Positions 8,108-16,742 of a stretch of DNA of 45,022 nucleotides are shown one piece after another; the first letter of the stretch is position 1, and the number at the start of each line of letters is the position of its first letter. A program made the translations under genes and the position numbers. The stretch spans positions 1 to 45,022 of the forward strand of contig SVBB01000013.1 of the NCBI GenBank assembly GCA_015059105.1, given 5' to 3'. Under the pieces are notes generated by a model. That model made no database searches. It saw nothing but the letters and a program-made list of their open reading frames with translations, and was not told the DNA's origin. Source of the stretch: Erysipelotrichaceae bacterium (GTDB taxonomy: Bacteria > Bacillota_I > Bacilli_A > RFN20 > CAG-826).

Positions 8108-8644
8108 ATGAATGAAGTAGAAAATCTTATCAAATTTAACGTCGAAAGATATCCATTAATGGAAATCAACGATATTATCAAACTCTTGTATCAAAGAAGT
8201 TTTGGATGTGGTCATGTTATCAAGAATAAAGATAAGGCCAAAAAGTTTTTGTTAGAAGAATTTAGGGAAACGATTTCCGATTCTTCTTTGCCGTTAGTAG
8301 AAGAGATTGGTAACGGTTTTATTCGCGTCAATTTAGCGAGTTATAAATCTCTTGGTTTAGACCCTGAGAATTTGTTTGATGCTTTCTATTTATCGAGCAA
8401 AGAAAAAGTAAAAGGTGTCGGCGACTTCCTTGAAAGTGTTGATGTCTTAAGAGATTTGGTTGATAACGGTGAACTGCCATATAGCATCAATGAATTTGAT
8501 CTCTATTTTAATAAATATGTCGACCAAGGAATGCCGATGGTTTCGCATAGTGAAGTTTATAAGAATATGTATGACCCACATTATCGTGTTATCAGTAAGA
8601 AATATTTTATTTTAGAAGGAGATAAAGATGGCAAAGATTTATAA
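8108..8644 (+). CDS. Conserved hypothetical protein in sulfur amino acid cluster
   Basis: I do not recognise a named family in this 178-residue soluble protein. Motif-like stretches are LLYQRSFGCGHVI (about 27-39), GNGFIRVNLASY (near 73-84) and MPMVSHSEVYKNMYDPHYRVI close to the C-terminus. They look like conserved functional segments rather than a low-complexity tail. The start lies 2 bp after the cysK stop with no ribosome site, implying coupling. The end overlaps the DUF3737 gene by 17 bp. Confidence 0.7.
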   Translation: MNEVENLIKFNVERYPLMEINDIIKLLYQRSFGCGHVIKNKDKAKKFLLEEFRETISDSSLPLVEEIGNGFIRVNLASYKSLGLDPENLFDAFYLSSKEKVKGVGDFLESVDVLRDLVDNGELPYSINEFDLYFNKYVDQGMPMVSHSEVYKNMYDPHYRVISKKYFILEGDKDGKDL

Positions 8645-9473
8645 GCAAGGATTATTTACCGGTGAAAGAGCGTTATATGATATCCACGATGCGGAGATTA
8701 TCGATTCAACATTTGATGATGGTGAATCACCGCTTAAGGAATGCACTGACCTCAAAGTTAAACATAGTTTCTTCAAATGGAAATACCCAATGTGGTATTC
8801 AGAGAATATCGAATGTGAAGATTGCACATTATTAGAAACAGCGAGAAGCGGTATTTGGTATACGAAAAATATCAAGATGACCAACTGCTATATCTCCGCC
8901 CCTAAACAATTTAGACGCGCGGAAGGCATCACGCTTATCAATTGTTCAATTCCAAATGCTCAAGAGACGATGTGGAACTGCAAGAATATCGTTTTAAAAG
9001 ATGTTTCTGCAAAAGGTGATTATTTTGGTCTTAATGCAGAAGGTGTTGAGATCGACCACTTTGATCTCATTGGTAACTATGCTTTTGATGGTGGTAAAGA
9101 TATCGTTATTAGAAACGCAAAAATGGATAGTAAAGACTCATTCTGGAACTGCAAAAATGTTACTGTTTATGACTCAATTATCGTTGGAGAATACCTTGGT
9201 TGGAACTCTGAAAATATCACATTCGTCAATTGCTGCATCGATTCTCATCAAGGGATGTGCTATATGAAAAATATCAAGATGGTAAACTGCAAATTATTGA
9301 ATACAGATTTATGCTTTGAATTCTGTGAAGATGTCGATGCTGATATCTGCTCACACATCGACTCGGTGAAGAACCCTTATAGTGGGGTCATCAAAGCAAA
9401 ATCCATAGGAAAACTCATCCTAGATGAAAAATATGTTGATAAGTCCAAAATAAAGATCATTACTGAGGAATAA
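8628..9473 (+). CDS. DUF3737 beta-helix protein
   Basis: The 281-residue protein consists of short repeats of the form (W/C)NCKNIxxxxC, for example SENIECEDCTLL, CKNIVLKDVSA, CKNVTVYDS and MKNIKMVNCKLL. They are spaced about 20 residues apart, which suggests a right-handed parallel beta-helix as in pentapeptide or pectate-lyase-like folds. It matches the DUF3737 group, which has no established function. AGAAGGAG just before the ATG is a strong ribosome site, placed inside the upstream gene. Confidence 0.8.
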   Translation: MAKIYKQGLFTGERALYDIHDAEIIDSTFDDGESPLKECTDLKVKHSFFKWKYPMWYSENIECEDCTLLETARSGIWYTKNIKMTNCYISAPKQFRRAEGITLINCSIPNAQETMWNCKNIVLKDVSAKGDYFGLNAEGVEIDHFDLIGNYAFDGGKDIVIRNAKMDSKDSFWNCKNVTVYDSIIVGEYLGWNSENITFVNCCIDSHQGMCYMKNIKMVNCKLLNTDLCFEFCEDVDADICSHIDSVKNPYSGVIKAKSIGKLILDEKYVDKSKIKIITEE

Positions 9474-9474
9474 T

Positions 9475-10629
9475 ATGGGTAAGTATAATTTTAATAAAAT
9501 TATAAATAGGTATAATAAACAAAGCCATAAGTATGATGGTATCGGTGAAGATGTGCTTCCAATGTGGGTTGCCGACATGGATTTTGAATGCTTTGATGGC
9601 ATCACTAACGCAATTGAAAATAGATTAAAAACCCCATGCTATGGATATACATCTGTACCAAAAGAATTCTTCTCAGCTTACGTCAATTATTGGAAAAGAC
9701 ATTATTCGGTAAACTTTACTGAAGAAGAATGCGTTTTTTCCACAGGTGTTGTCGCTTCAATTGACTCGATTTTCCGTCACCTCGTTAAGCCAAATTCTAA
9801 GGTGGTTGTTCAGTCCCCTGTTTATCATACTTTCTTCCACTGCATCAGCAACAATGGATTAGGAGTAGTGGAGAATAAGCTCGTTTATGAGAATGGCGAT
9901 TACCATATCGATTTTGCGGATTTAGAAAAAAGCTTAAAACAGGATGACGTCACTGTGATGATATTCTGCAATCCTCATAACCCAACTGGATATCTTTTTA
10001 ACGAAGATGAAGTCAATGAAATCGCGAGATTATGTTATGAAAATAATGTCCTTCTTGTATCTGATGAAATACATTCCGAAATACGCGACCCAGGATATAA
10101 TTACTGCTCATCTTTAAAAGCTGAGAAATATATCGATAATATCATTGTGTTGCTAGCTGGAAGCAAATGCTTCAATATCGCAGGGCTTCATTCTTCTATC
10201 GCCGTTATTAAAAATAAAGAACTTAGAGATAAGTTCCAAGATGCTGTCTATCACGACGATGTTGGTGAATGCAATTATTTTGCTTGTGATGCGAACATCG
10301 CCGCATTTAATGATGGCGATCAATGGTTAGATGAGATGAATGAATACGTGTTTAAAAACAAACAATATGTCATTGATTTCTTTAAAAAAGAAAACATTAA
10401 TGTTATCGCTGGACATGCGACATATTTAGTGTGGATAGATTTAAGCAAATATACAGACGATTCTGAGAAGTTTTGTGATGAACTGAAGAAAGAAGTTGGT
10501 CTCTGGTTATCATCTGGCAAAGACTTCTATGGTAATGGCCAATACTTCGTCAGGATGAATGTGGCGACGAGCTTTGATAACGTTGTTGACGGCTGTAATA
10601 GGCTATTAAAATTCATCTTTAAAAAGTAG
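9475..10629 (+). CDS. patB: PatB/MalY-type cystathionine beta-lyase aminotransferase
   Basis: The 384-residue fold-type I PLP enzyme has LPMWVADMDF near the start, typical of MalY/PatB. It also has NPHNPTG (166-172), SDEIHSE (196-202) and the PLP lysine Lys231 in AGSKCFNIAGLHSS. Members cleave the C-S bond of cystathionine or cysteine conjugates; some have regulatory roles. Placement behind cysK supports sulfur amino acid metabolism. It starts 1 bp after the DUF3737 stop with GAGGA upstream. Its TAG lies in the stem of the following terminator. Confidence 0.9.
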   Translation: MGKYNFNKIINRYNKQSHKYDGIGEDVLPMWVADMDFECFDGITNAIENRLKTPCYGYTSVPKEFFSAYVNYWKRHYSVNFTEEECVFSTGVVASIDSIFRHLVKPNSKVVVQSPVYHTFFHCISNNGLGVVENKLVYENGDYHIDFADLEKSLKQDDVTVMIFCNPHNPTGYLFNEDEVNEIARLCYENNVLLVSDEIHSEIRDPGYNYCSSLKAEKYIDNIIVLLAGSKCFNIAGLHSSIAVIKNKELRDKFQDAVYHDDVGECNYFACDANIAAFNDGDQWLDEMNEYVFKNKQYVIDFFKKENINVIAGHATYLVWIDLSKYTDDSEKFCDELKKEVGLWLSSGKDFYGNGQYFVRMNVATSFDNVVDGCNRLLKFIFKK

Positions 10630-10647
10630 GCTTAAGCCTATTTTTCT
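10622..10647 (+). terminator. Intrinsic terminator of the cysK-patB cluster
   Basis: The palindrome TAGGCTTAAGCCTA (10627-10640) is followed by TTTTTC. The stop codon of the lyase gene is its first three bases. Upstream A residues and downstream T residues could lengthen the stem and make it work in both directions. Confidence 0.7.
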
Positions 10648-10674
10648 TTACATAAAACAAATTTTGTAACATTA

Positions 10675-10702
10675 TAATGGTAACGGGAGACCGTTGTTAT
10701 TA
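10675..10702 (+). promoter_or_regulatory. Leader hairpin with GAGA tetraloop before degV
   Basis: TAATGGTAACGG pairs with CCGTTGTTATTA over 12 positions (three G-U) closed by a GAGA loop, a GNRA-type tetraloop. There is no T run, so it is not a terminator. It overlaps a TATAAT at 10673-10678, so the dyad could equally be a DNA operator. Function unknown. Confidence 0.4.
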
Positions 10703-10746
10703 AGTGTTACTTATTTTATATTTACGAAAAGTAGGAGGGAGAAAAA

Positions 10747-11637
10747 ATGGCAATTAAGATTTATGCAGATGCTGGAAGCAATCTCTTCCCAGAAATTATT
10801 GAAAAAAGAGGACTCCTAGACTATATCAAAGTGGTGAATATGCACCTCCAAGTTGGGGACCATGAATACAACTGTTATAATGACCCAATCAATGTCGACG
10901 ACTTCTCAAAGATTTTCTATTCATATTTAGAAGATCCAAAAATCGATGTTCACACTAGTTTGGTTAACCCTGGCGATTTCTTAAATGCATTCAAAGATGA
11001 TATTGATGCCGGTAATCAAATCATTTGTTTTACAATGGCAAAAGGTATTTCCGGTACTTATAATTCCGCTTGTGTAGCGGCTAATGAAGTCAATGAAAGC
11101 GCTGGCAAAACAGTTGTTCATGTCATCGATTCTGCAACTGCAGGATTAGGTGAAGGTAGACAAGCTATCAAAGCTGCTGAACTCGCTAGAGATGGCATGG
11201 GTTTTGAAGAAATAGTGGACTTTTGCCGCAATTATCGCTGGAAAGTGCGCAGTGAATTTACAGTTAACAGCATTTCCTTCTTAGCGAAAACAGGACGTGT
11301 TAAACCATGGGTCGCACGTATCGCTGATGTCCTCGGAATTAAAGCAATGTTACGTGGTTCATACGAATCAAATATCGAATTATATGAGAAAGTTCGTGGA
11401 CGTAAGATGGCGCTCAAATCTCTCGCGGATATCGTCGTTAGAAAGATTGTTGATCCTGATAAACAAATCATCTATCTCACTCACTGCAACTGCATTGAAG
11501 ATGCGGAAACGGTGAAGAGACTCATTCTCGAGAAAATCAATACGACTATTGAAATCTACCATTACGATTTCGTCACTGGCAGCCATGTTGGTCCAGGAAC
11601 GGTTGCGATTTTCTACGAAGGTAACGACCGTAACTAA
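10747..11637 (+). CDS. degV: DegV family fatty-acid-binding protein
   Basis: The 296-residue protein has the DegV layout: N-terminal IYADAGSNLFPEI, VHTSLVNPGDF, MAKGISGTYNSA (lipid head-group loop), VIDSATAGLGEG and SFLAKTGRVKPW. DegV (FakB-type) proteins bind a fatty acid and present it to the FakA kinase. No fakA is in the window. AGGAGGGAG precedes the ATG. It stands alone between two terminators, with a structured leader. Confidence 0.9.
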   Translation: MAIKIYADAGSNLFPEIIEKRGLLDYIKVVNMHLQVGDHEYNCYNDPINVDDFSKIFYSYLEDPKIDVHTSLVNPGDFLNAFKDDIDAGNQIICFTMAKGISGTYNSACVAANEVNESAGKTVVHVIDSATAGLGEGRQAIKAAELARDGMGFEEIVDFCRNYRWKVRSEFTVNSISFLAKTGRVKPWVARIADVLGIKAMLRGSYESNIELYEKVRGRKMALKSLADIVVRKIVDPDKQIIYLTHCNCIEDAETVKRLILEKINTTIEIYHYDFVTGSHVGPGTVAIFYEGNDRN

Positions 11638-11655
11638 CCAATAAAACAACTAATT

Positions 11656-11677
11656 GACCGGGCAACCGGTCTTTTTT
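11656..11677 (+). terminator. Intrinsic terminator after degV
   Basis: GACCGG (11656-11661) and CCGGTC (11666-11671) enclose a GCAA tetraloop and are followed by six T residues. It separates degV from the signalling operon. Confidence 0.88.
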
Positions 11678-11750
11678 GTTCTAATAAAATTAATATAGCG
11701 TTTTTATATATCTTTTAGTAATATATAACCAAATTGTATTGGAGGGAATT

Positions 11751-12050
11751 ATGGAAATAATTAAAACACTCGACGGCAATTGTTTAACCATTGCCTTAAC
11801 TGAAAAACTCGATACTACTTCCGCTCCCGCCCTTGAAGAAGAACTAGGTAAATCATTAGAAGGTGTGGAAACCCTTATTTTTGATTTCTCTAAATTGAAC
11901 TACCTTTCAAGTGCTGGATTAAGAGTGCTTCTCAACACTCAAAAGGTAATGCTCAAAAAAGGAAAGATGATCATCAAACATCCAAATGACGTCATTATGT
12001 CCGTTTTTGATATGACAGGTTTTTCAACTATTTTAACGATTGAAGATTAA
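11751..12050 (+). CDS. STAS-domain anti-sigma factor antagonist
   Basis: The 99-residue single STAS domain has LIFDFSKLNYLSSAGLRVLL (about 42-61). Ser53 and Ser54 lie in the loop that anti-sigma kinases phosphorylate in SpoIIAA and RsbV, so both candidate sites are intact. ATG 11751 is supported by GGAGGG at 11741-11746; an upstream TTG at 11739 is ignored. It is the first gene of a nine-gene block, 3 bp ahead of a SpoIIE phosphatase carrying a kinase-like ATPase domain, which is its probable partner. Confidence 0.9.
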   Translation: MEIIKTLDGNCLTIALTEKLDTTSAPALEEELGKSLEGVETLIFDFSKLNYLSSAGLRVLLNTQKVMLKKGKMIIKHPNDVIMSVFDMTGFSTILTIED

Positions 12051-12053
12051 TGA

Positions 12054-13943
12054 ATGATGCGCGAGAAAGATAGCAAACTAAACGAAGCTTTGGTGAAAAA
12101 CGAAACCGAAGCAAACAAAGAATTTGCCACTGGTTGTTTGATTACAGCGGTGATTATTTTAGTTGTGTGGGTCCTCATTCTCACCCAGGTATTTGCGGTT
12201 AAGAATTTGGTTATTGTTAATACTTTATTCCCAATTATCATCGTGATGCTTGTCGCCCCTTTTATCATCGTGAGAACGAGATTTGTGAGTCACCCAGCTT
12301 TGAAATACTTTGAACTATTTAGTTTCGCTTTCATGATTGCGTTACTCAATATCGTCATTCCAAAACATGCGATTATTGCTTGGGCAGCGATTATCGTATT
12401 AGCAGCGCATTACTATTCGCTTAAAACTACCCTATTCGTCTATATTTTGACGGTGGTATTAATGGCAGGAGCTACTCCTCTATGTATGATTTTTGGTGAA
12501 TGGGACGCAAACTTAATGGGCGTCACGGATTCAATGTTTACCAAACTTGCTGAAATTTATCCTGAACACCCACTTCCTCATGGTGGTGTAAACCCATACG
12601 ACATTGAAGACCGTTTATATTACCTCAACCATTTCTCTTATTATTCAGGCGATATGGACAGATGGCTAGCAGCATTCGTCTATTATTATGCGGCGAGATT
12701 TATTTGTATAACTTCTGTCTTCTTGCTCTCTATTCGCCTCGTTTTTAGAACTGAAAAACTTCTCGTTAGCGAATTAGAAGCAAAAGAAGAAAAGAGCCGT
12801 CTCAGTGCGGAGCTCAATGTCGCTAGAGATATTCAACTTTCCGCCTTACCACAGCTCTTCCCTAAGGATGACAAAATTGATGTCTATGCGTTGACTCATC
12901 CCGCGAAAGAGGTGGGCGGTGACTTCTATAACGTCTTCGTGTGGAAGAATAAGTTGTTATTCTTTATCGCAGATGTTTCGGGAAAAGGTGTTCCTGCGGC
13001 GTTATTAATGATGAAGACGAATACATTAATATCTTCTATATTGAAGAATGATGACAATATCAGCGATGCCTTAACTTATACCAACAAGGAATTGACTGAT
13101 CATAACGATAAGGGAATGTTTGTGACTTCAATCGTTGGATCTTTAGATTTTAAAACTGGTGAAGTTGCTTTAGCAAACGCTGGTCATAATTGCCCCTTAT
13201 TAAAACAAGATAACAAAACTGATTACTGGAAACTACCAGCTGGATTTATCCTTGGCGGGTTTCCAGAAATTAAATATACAAGTGTCGTTAAAAAGCTTCA
13301 TAAGGATGACACCCTATTCATCTATACTGACGGGGTGACTGAAGCGATGAATGAAAAAGACGAACTATATGGTGAAGAAAGACTTTTGGATCTCTTCAAT
13401 TCTCTTGATCCAAATCTCTCATCTGAAGAGATATGCAAAGCGATCAATGAGGATGTACACCGCTTCCAAGGAGAAGCAGAACAGGCGGATGATATTACTA
13501 TGTTATGTGTTAAGTACAAAGATAAGACCAATCGCGATTCCTTCGTTGTTCCAGTTAATAAAAACGAAGTTGACCGCATTATTGAATTTGTGAATAACTT
13601 CCTCGAGCCATATGATGTCGATATGAAAGCATTAAGTCAAATCGATATCACAATTGATGAAATTTGCTCCAATATTTTCAATTATGCATATAAAGATAGA
13701 GTCGGTAAGATTGGCATTGATATTTCTTATGCAGATGACGTTGTGACCATTGATTTCGTCGATGAAGGAGCGCCTTTCAATCCGCTTGAAAAAGATGACC
13801 CAAATATCGACGCCCCAATCGAACAAAGACAAGAAGGCGGTCTCGGTATTTTCATCGTCAAACAAATGATGGATTCCGTTTCATATCGTTATTCAGAAAA
13901 CAAAGAGAACATTCTCACAATCAGCAAGAAAGTAGGCAAGTAA
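12054..13943 (+). CDS. Membrane SpoIIE-type PP2C phosphatase fused to RsbW-like ATPase
   Basis: In this 629-residue protein, residues 27-230 hold about six membrane segments with an extracytoplasmic loop near 145-200. A short coiled linker (235-255) leads to a PP2C/SpoIIE domain with VGGDFY (Asp290), ADVSGKG (Asp307), YTDGVTE (Asp426) and DDITML (Asp480). The C-terminus (about 500-629) is an anti-sigma-type HATPase with N box DEICSNIFNYAY, FVDEGAPF and EGGLGIFI. One protein thus carries both the activity that would dephosphorylate a STAS protein and the domain that would phosphorylate it. No ribosome site is visible, so translation is probably coupled to the STAS gene. Confidence 0.9.
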   Translation: MMREKDSKLNEALVKNETEANKEFATGCLITAVIILVVWVLILTQVFAVKNLVIVNTLFPIIIVMLVAPFIIVRTRFVSHPALKYFELFSFAFMIALLNIVIPKHAIIAWAAIIVLAAHYYSLKTTLFVYILTVVLMAGATPLCMIFGEWDANLMGVTDSMFTKLAEIYPEHPLPHGGVNPYDIEDRLYYLNHFSYYSGDMDRWLAAFVYYYAARFICITSVFLLSIRLVFRTEKLLVSELEAKEEKSRLSAELNVARDIQLSALPQLFPKDDKIDVYALTHPAKEVGGDFYNVFVWKNKLLFFIADVSGKGVPAALLMMKTNTLISSILKNDDNISDALTYTNKELTDHNDKGMFVTSIVGSLDFKTGEVALANAGHNCPLLKQDNKTDYWKLPAGFILGGFPEIKYTSVVKKLHKDDTLFIYTDGVTEAMNEKDELYGEERLLDLFNSLDPNLSSEEICKAINEDVHRFQGEAEQADDITMLCVKYKDKTNRDSFVVPVNKNEVDRIIEFVNNFLEPYDVDMKALSQIDITIDEICSNIFNYAYKDRVGKIGIDISYADDVVTIDFVDEGAPFNPLEKDDPNIDAPIEQRQEGGLGIFIVKQMMDSVSYRYSENKENILTISKKVGK

Positions 13944-13945
13944 TT

Positions 13946-15025
13946 ATGGATTTACATGCAGAAATGATTTTAGAACAATATAAAGAGTTGATTCCGGAAT
14001 ATAAAGAACTTAAAAGTGCCTTAGAGAACATCATCAAAAAAGAGGTCTCTAATTCAGGCATCTTTATCAATTCTTTCTCTTCCCGTATCAAAACGGAAAA
14101 ATCTTTAGCGGGCAAGCTTGAACTTAAAGGTTATAAATATAAAGATATTTTCCAACTCACAGATATCGTCGGTGTGAGAGTGGTAACTTATTACTCTGAT
14201 GATGTCGATAGAATCGCTTCTATTTTAGAAAAGAAATTCACGGTTGACCGTGTTAATTCCATCGATAAAAGACATATCCTAAATGTTGACCAATTTGGAT
14301 ATATGTCTCTCCATTACATCTGCTACCTTCCTGAAGAATTATATGTCAGTGATAACAATCAAAATATCAACAAGATTCCATTTGAAGTACAAGTGAGAAC
14401 TTCCTTACAAGACGCTTGGGCACAAATCATGCATGACATCGGATATAAAAGCGACGTTGAAGTTCCGAAAGCATTGCTCCGTCGTTTGAATCGTTTGGCG
14501 GGTCTTCTTGAAATCGCTGATGAAGAATTTAAATCCATTAGACAAACTAGTGATGAATACCGTAAGGGTGTTAAGCAAATTGTTAAAACTGGGAAATTTG
14601 ATGATGTTGACTTCAACATCGATGCCTTTAACGAATATATTAACATCAACGCGTTCCGCGAACTCAATAGACGTATTCAAAGCATCAATAATATGGACGT
14701 CCAAGAAGTGTCATTCGCACCATATTACCGCTTCTTGAAATCAATGGGATTTAAAAACTTGGGTGATTTAGACAAATTTAGAAGAGAGAACGAAGAAGAC
14801 GCCTATCAATTCGCTCTCCGCTTATTTGCAGATACAGACTTAGATATCATCGCTTCGACTGTCGGTCTTATGTGTTTATGCATCGTCTCGTTATTTAAAC
14901 TTGGCAGTGGCTTGGCTGGATTAAATATCATGTTAAACGCTGTCAATGGTGAGAGACCATCGAATGAAAGAGTTGCTCAAAAGTATTTAAAGATTGGGCA
15001 AGCTATGGGGTTAGTCAAACAATAA
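13946..15025 (+). CDS. RelA/SpoT synthetase-domain protein (alarmone synthetase or toxSAS-like)
   Basis: The 359-residue protein has a RelA/SpoT nucleotidyltransferase domain in its first half. Motifs are SSRIKTEKSLAGKL (Arg47, Lys49; ATP site), LTDIVGVRVV (Asp73, metal), QFGYMSLHYI (about 116-125) and FEVQVRTSLQDAWAQ with Glu147. The catalytic residues look intact. There is no hydrolase, TGS or ACT domain. The helical C-terminal half (about 180-359) has one hydrophobic segment (SLFKLGSGLAGLNI) of unknown role. It would make (p)ppGpp, or pyrophosphorylate tRNA if it is toxSAS-like. It sits 2 bp behind the phosphatase and 1 bp before an HD hydrolase fusion. Confidence 0.87.
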   Translation: MDLHAEMILEQYKELIPEYKELKSALENIIKKEVSNSGIFINSFSSRIKTEKSLAGKLELKGYKYKDIFQLTDIVGVRVVTYYSDDVDRIASILEKKFTVDRVNSIDKRHILNVDQFGYMSLHYICYLPEELYVSDNNQNINKIPFEVQVRTSLQDAWAQIMHDIGYKSDVEVPKALLRRLNRLAGLLEIADEEFKSIRQTSDEYRKGVKQIVKTGKFDDVDFNIDAFNEYININAFRELNRRIQSINNMDVQEVSFAPYYRFLKSMGFKNLGDLDKFRRENEEDAYQFALRLFADTDLDIIASTVGLMCLCIVSLFKLGSGLAGLNIMLNAVNGERPSNERVAQKYLKIGQAMGLVKQ

Positions 15026-15026
15026 T

Positions 15027-16727
15027 ATGCCAGAGAAGAAAATAGATTCATCGTTTTTAGATAAAGCAATTGTCTTTGCGGTCAACGCTCACAAAAATGT
15101 GGAACGTCGTGCGAAAGGATTTCCTTATGTTGTTCATCCACTTGAAGCGATGGCAATTGCTTCGACGATGACCAACGATCAAGAAGTATTAGCGGCCGCT
15201 GCTCTTCACGATGTCGTGGAAGACACTGATATCACCATTGATGAAATCGGTAAAGAGTTTGGTGGAAGAGTGGCAGAACTCGTCGCTCTTGAATCCGATA
15301 ACATGGACCCAGAGTATCATAAAGGTATTTCTTGGAAAGATAGAAAAGTACTAGGCTTTAAACGCATTAAAGGGTCATCAAGAGATGCGCAAATTGTTGC
15401 CCTTGGAGACAAGCTATCCAACATGCGTGCTATCTATATTGATTGGCAAAAATATCATGAAAAAATCTTTGATAGATTCCATGAACACGATCCATCTATT
15501 CATGCTTGGCGATATTACCAATTATCCAACTGTTTTGATAAGCTTGAAGGAACATATGCTTTAGAAGAATTTAAGTTCATCGTTCGAGTGGTTTTTGGCG
15601 AATATCTCCATGATTTTAAAGTAGAAAAAGAAGGAAAAACACTTAAGATTTACGGGAAAATTAATAAAAATTGCATAGATTTAATCGAAAAAGAAATGGA
15701 TGCGATTGAAGGTGATCCTTATCTCGATTTTGAAAATGTCGCGGGTGTTGATGTTGAATCTGTTCGTGCGTTATATCGCCTTGCAGAAAATGGGAGAAGA
15801 TATTTCATCAGAAACGCGAATACGAATGTCAGTTATTTCTTCTATAGCCTAGGAGTAACTGATCTTATTTCCATCACTGAAAAACCAAGAGAAATTGATA
15901 TTAATGATTACGAAGTCTCTGGAGACGGATATACCGCTATTAGTTATAACCATAAAGATGGCGATACGATGATGAAATTATACGCTCCATTTATTTCACC
16001 TGAAGAAGTGGAAAAAGAAAAGATAATGGCAACACGCGCTTTGACTCTAGGGGTTAATACTCCTCTATGTATTGAACTCATCACATATCATAAGCAGTGG
16101 GGCGTTGTTTTTGAAAGAATTAAAGGTAAACGTTCCATCGCTAGAGCAATCTCTGAAGAACCAGAACGTATTGAAGAATTTATGAACTTATATACCGACG
16201 CTGTTAAAAAGCTTCATAAAACTAACTGCGATACAACTTTATTCCCTCCTGTTACCAAATCATATTTGAGCGAACTTGAAAAAGCCAAAGAACATTTTAC
16301 TGACGAGGAATATGTTAAAACTGTTAATTTTATAAAAGAACACGGTGATAAGACAACATGCATTCATGGTGATTTGCATATTGGCAATGTTTTAATAACT
16401 GATAATAATGATGTCTTATTTATCGATATGGCGGATTTTGCTTATGGCGACCCATATTTTGATGTCGGTATTTTATATGTAATGACTCATTTATTAAGTG
16501 AAGAGCAAATGCTTCGCTTATACCATAATAATAAAAAGACAATGGAAGAAGTATGGGTATTATTTGCTAAAAGATATTTTGATGTTACCACCGAGGAAGA
16601 AATTTCCGCCATTGAAGATTTCATCAAACCATATGCAGGTGTGAGAATTATTCAATTTGCCAACCGTAGCAAATGGAAAGATGGAACAATGAGTAACAAC
16701 GTTAAAAAATTATTATTTCATAAGTAA
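15027..16727 (+). CDS. HD alarmone hydrolase - STAS - APH-like kinase fusion
   Basis: Three domains can be read in this 566-residue protein. Residues 10-190: a SpoT/Mesh1-type HD domain with FPYVVHPL (His37), ALHDVVEDT (His61, Asp62) and LGDKLSNMR (Asp128). Residues 198-283: a STAS-like domain, with TLKIYGKI, YLDFENVAGVDVES and a TGL-like end SLGVTDLISI. Its phosphoserine loop reads DVES, so the usual Ser-Ser pair is Val243-Glu244. Residues 297-490: an aminoglycoside-phosphotransferase-like kinase with MMKLYAP (Lys317), CIHGDLHIGNV (Asp449, Asn454) and FIDMADFAYGD (Asp467). The HD part probably hydrolyses the neighbour's product. The kinase substrate is unknown. No ribosome site is seen. Confidence 0.85.
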   Translation: MPEKKIDSSFLDKAIVFAVNAHKNVERRAKGFPYVVHPLEAMAIASTMTNDQEVLAAAALHDVVEDTDITIDEIGKEFGGRVAELVALESDNMDPEYHKGISWKDRKVLGFKRIKGSSRDAQIVALGDKLSNMRAIYIDWQKYHEKIFDRFHEHDPSIHAWRYYQLSNCFDKLEGTYALEEFKFIVRVVFGEYLHDFKVEKEGKTLKIYGKINKNCIDLIEKEMDAIEGDPYLDFENVAGVDVESVRALYRLAENGRRYFIRNANTNVSYFFYSLGVTDLISITEKPREIDINDYEVSGDGYTAISYNHKDGDTMMKLYAPFISPEEVEKEKIMATRALTLGVNTPLCIELITYHKQWGVVFERIKGKRSIARAISEEPERIEEFMNLYTDAVKKLHKTNCDTTLFPPVTKSYLSELEKAKEHFTDEEYVKTVNFIKEHGDKTTCIHGDLHIGNVLITDNNDVLFIDMADFAYGDPYFDVGILYVMTHLLSEEQMLRLYHNNKKTMEEVWVLFAKRYFDVTTEEEISAIEDFIKPYAGVRIIQFANRSKWKDGTMSNNVKKLLFHK

Positions 16728-16742
16728 TTAGGAGGAAAGAGG

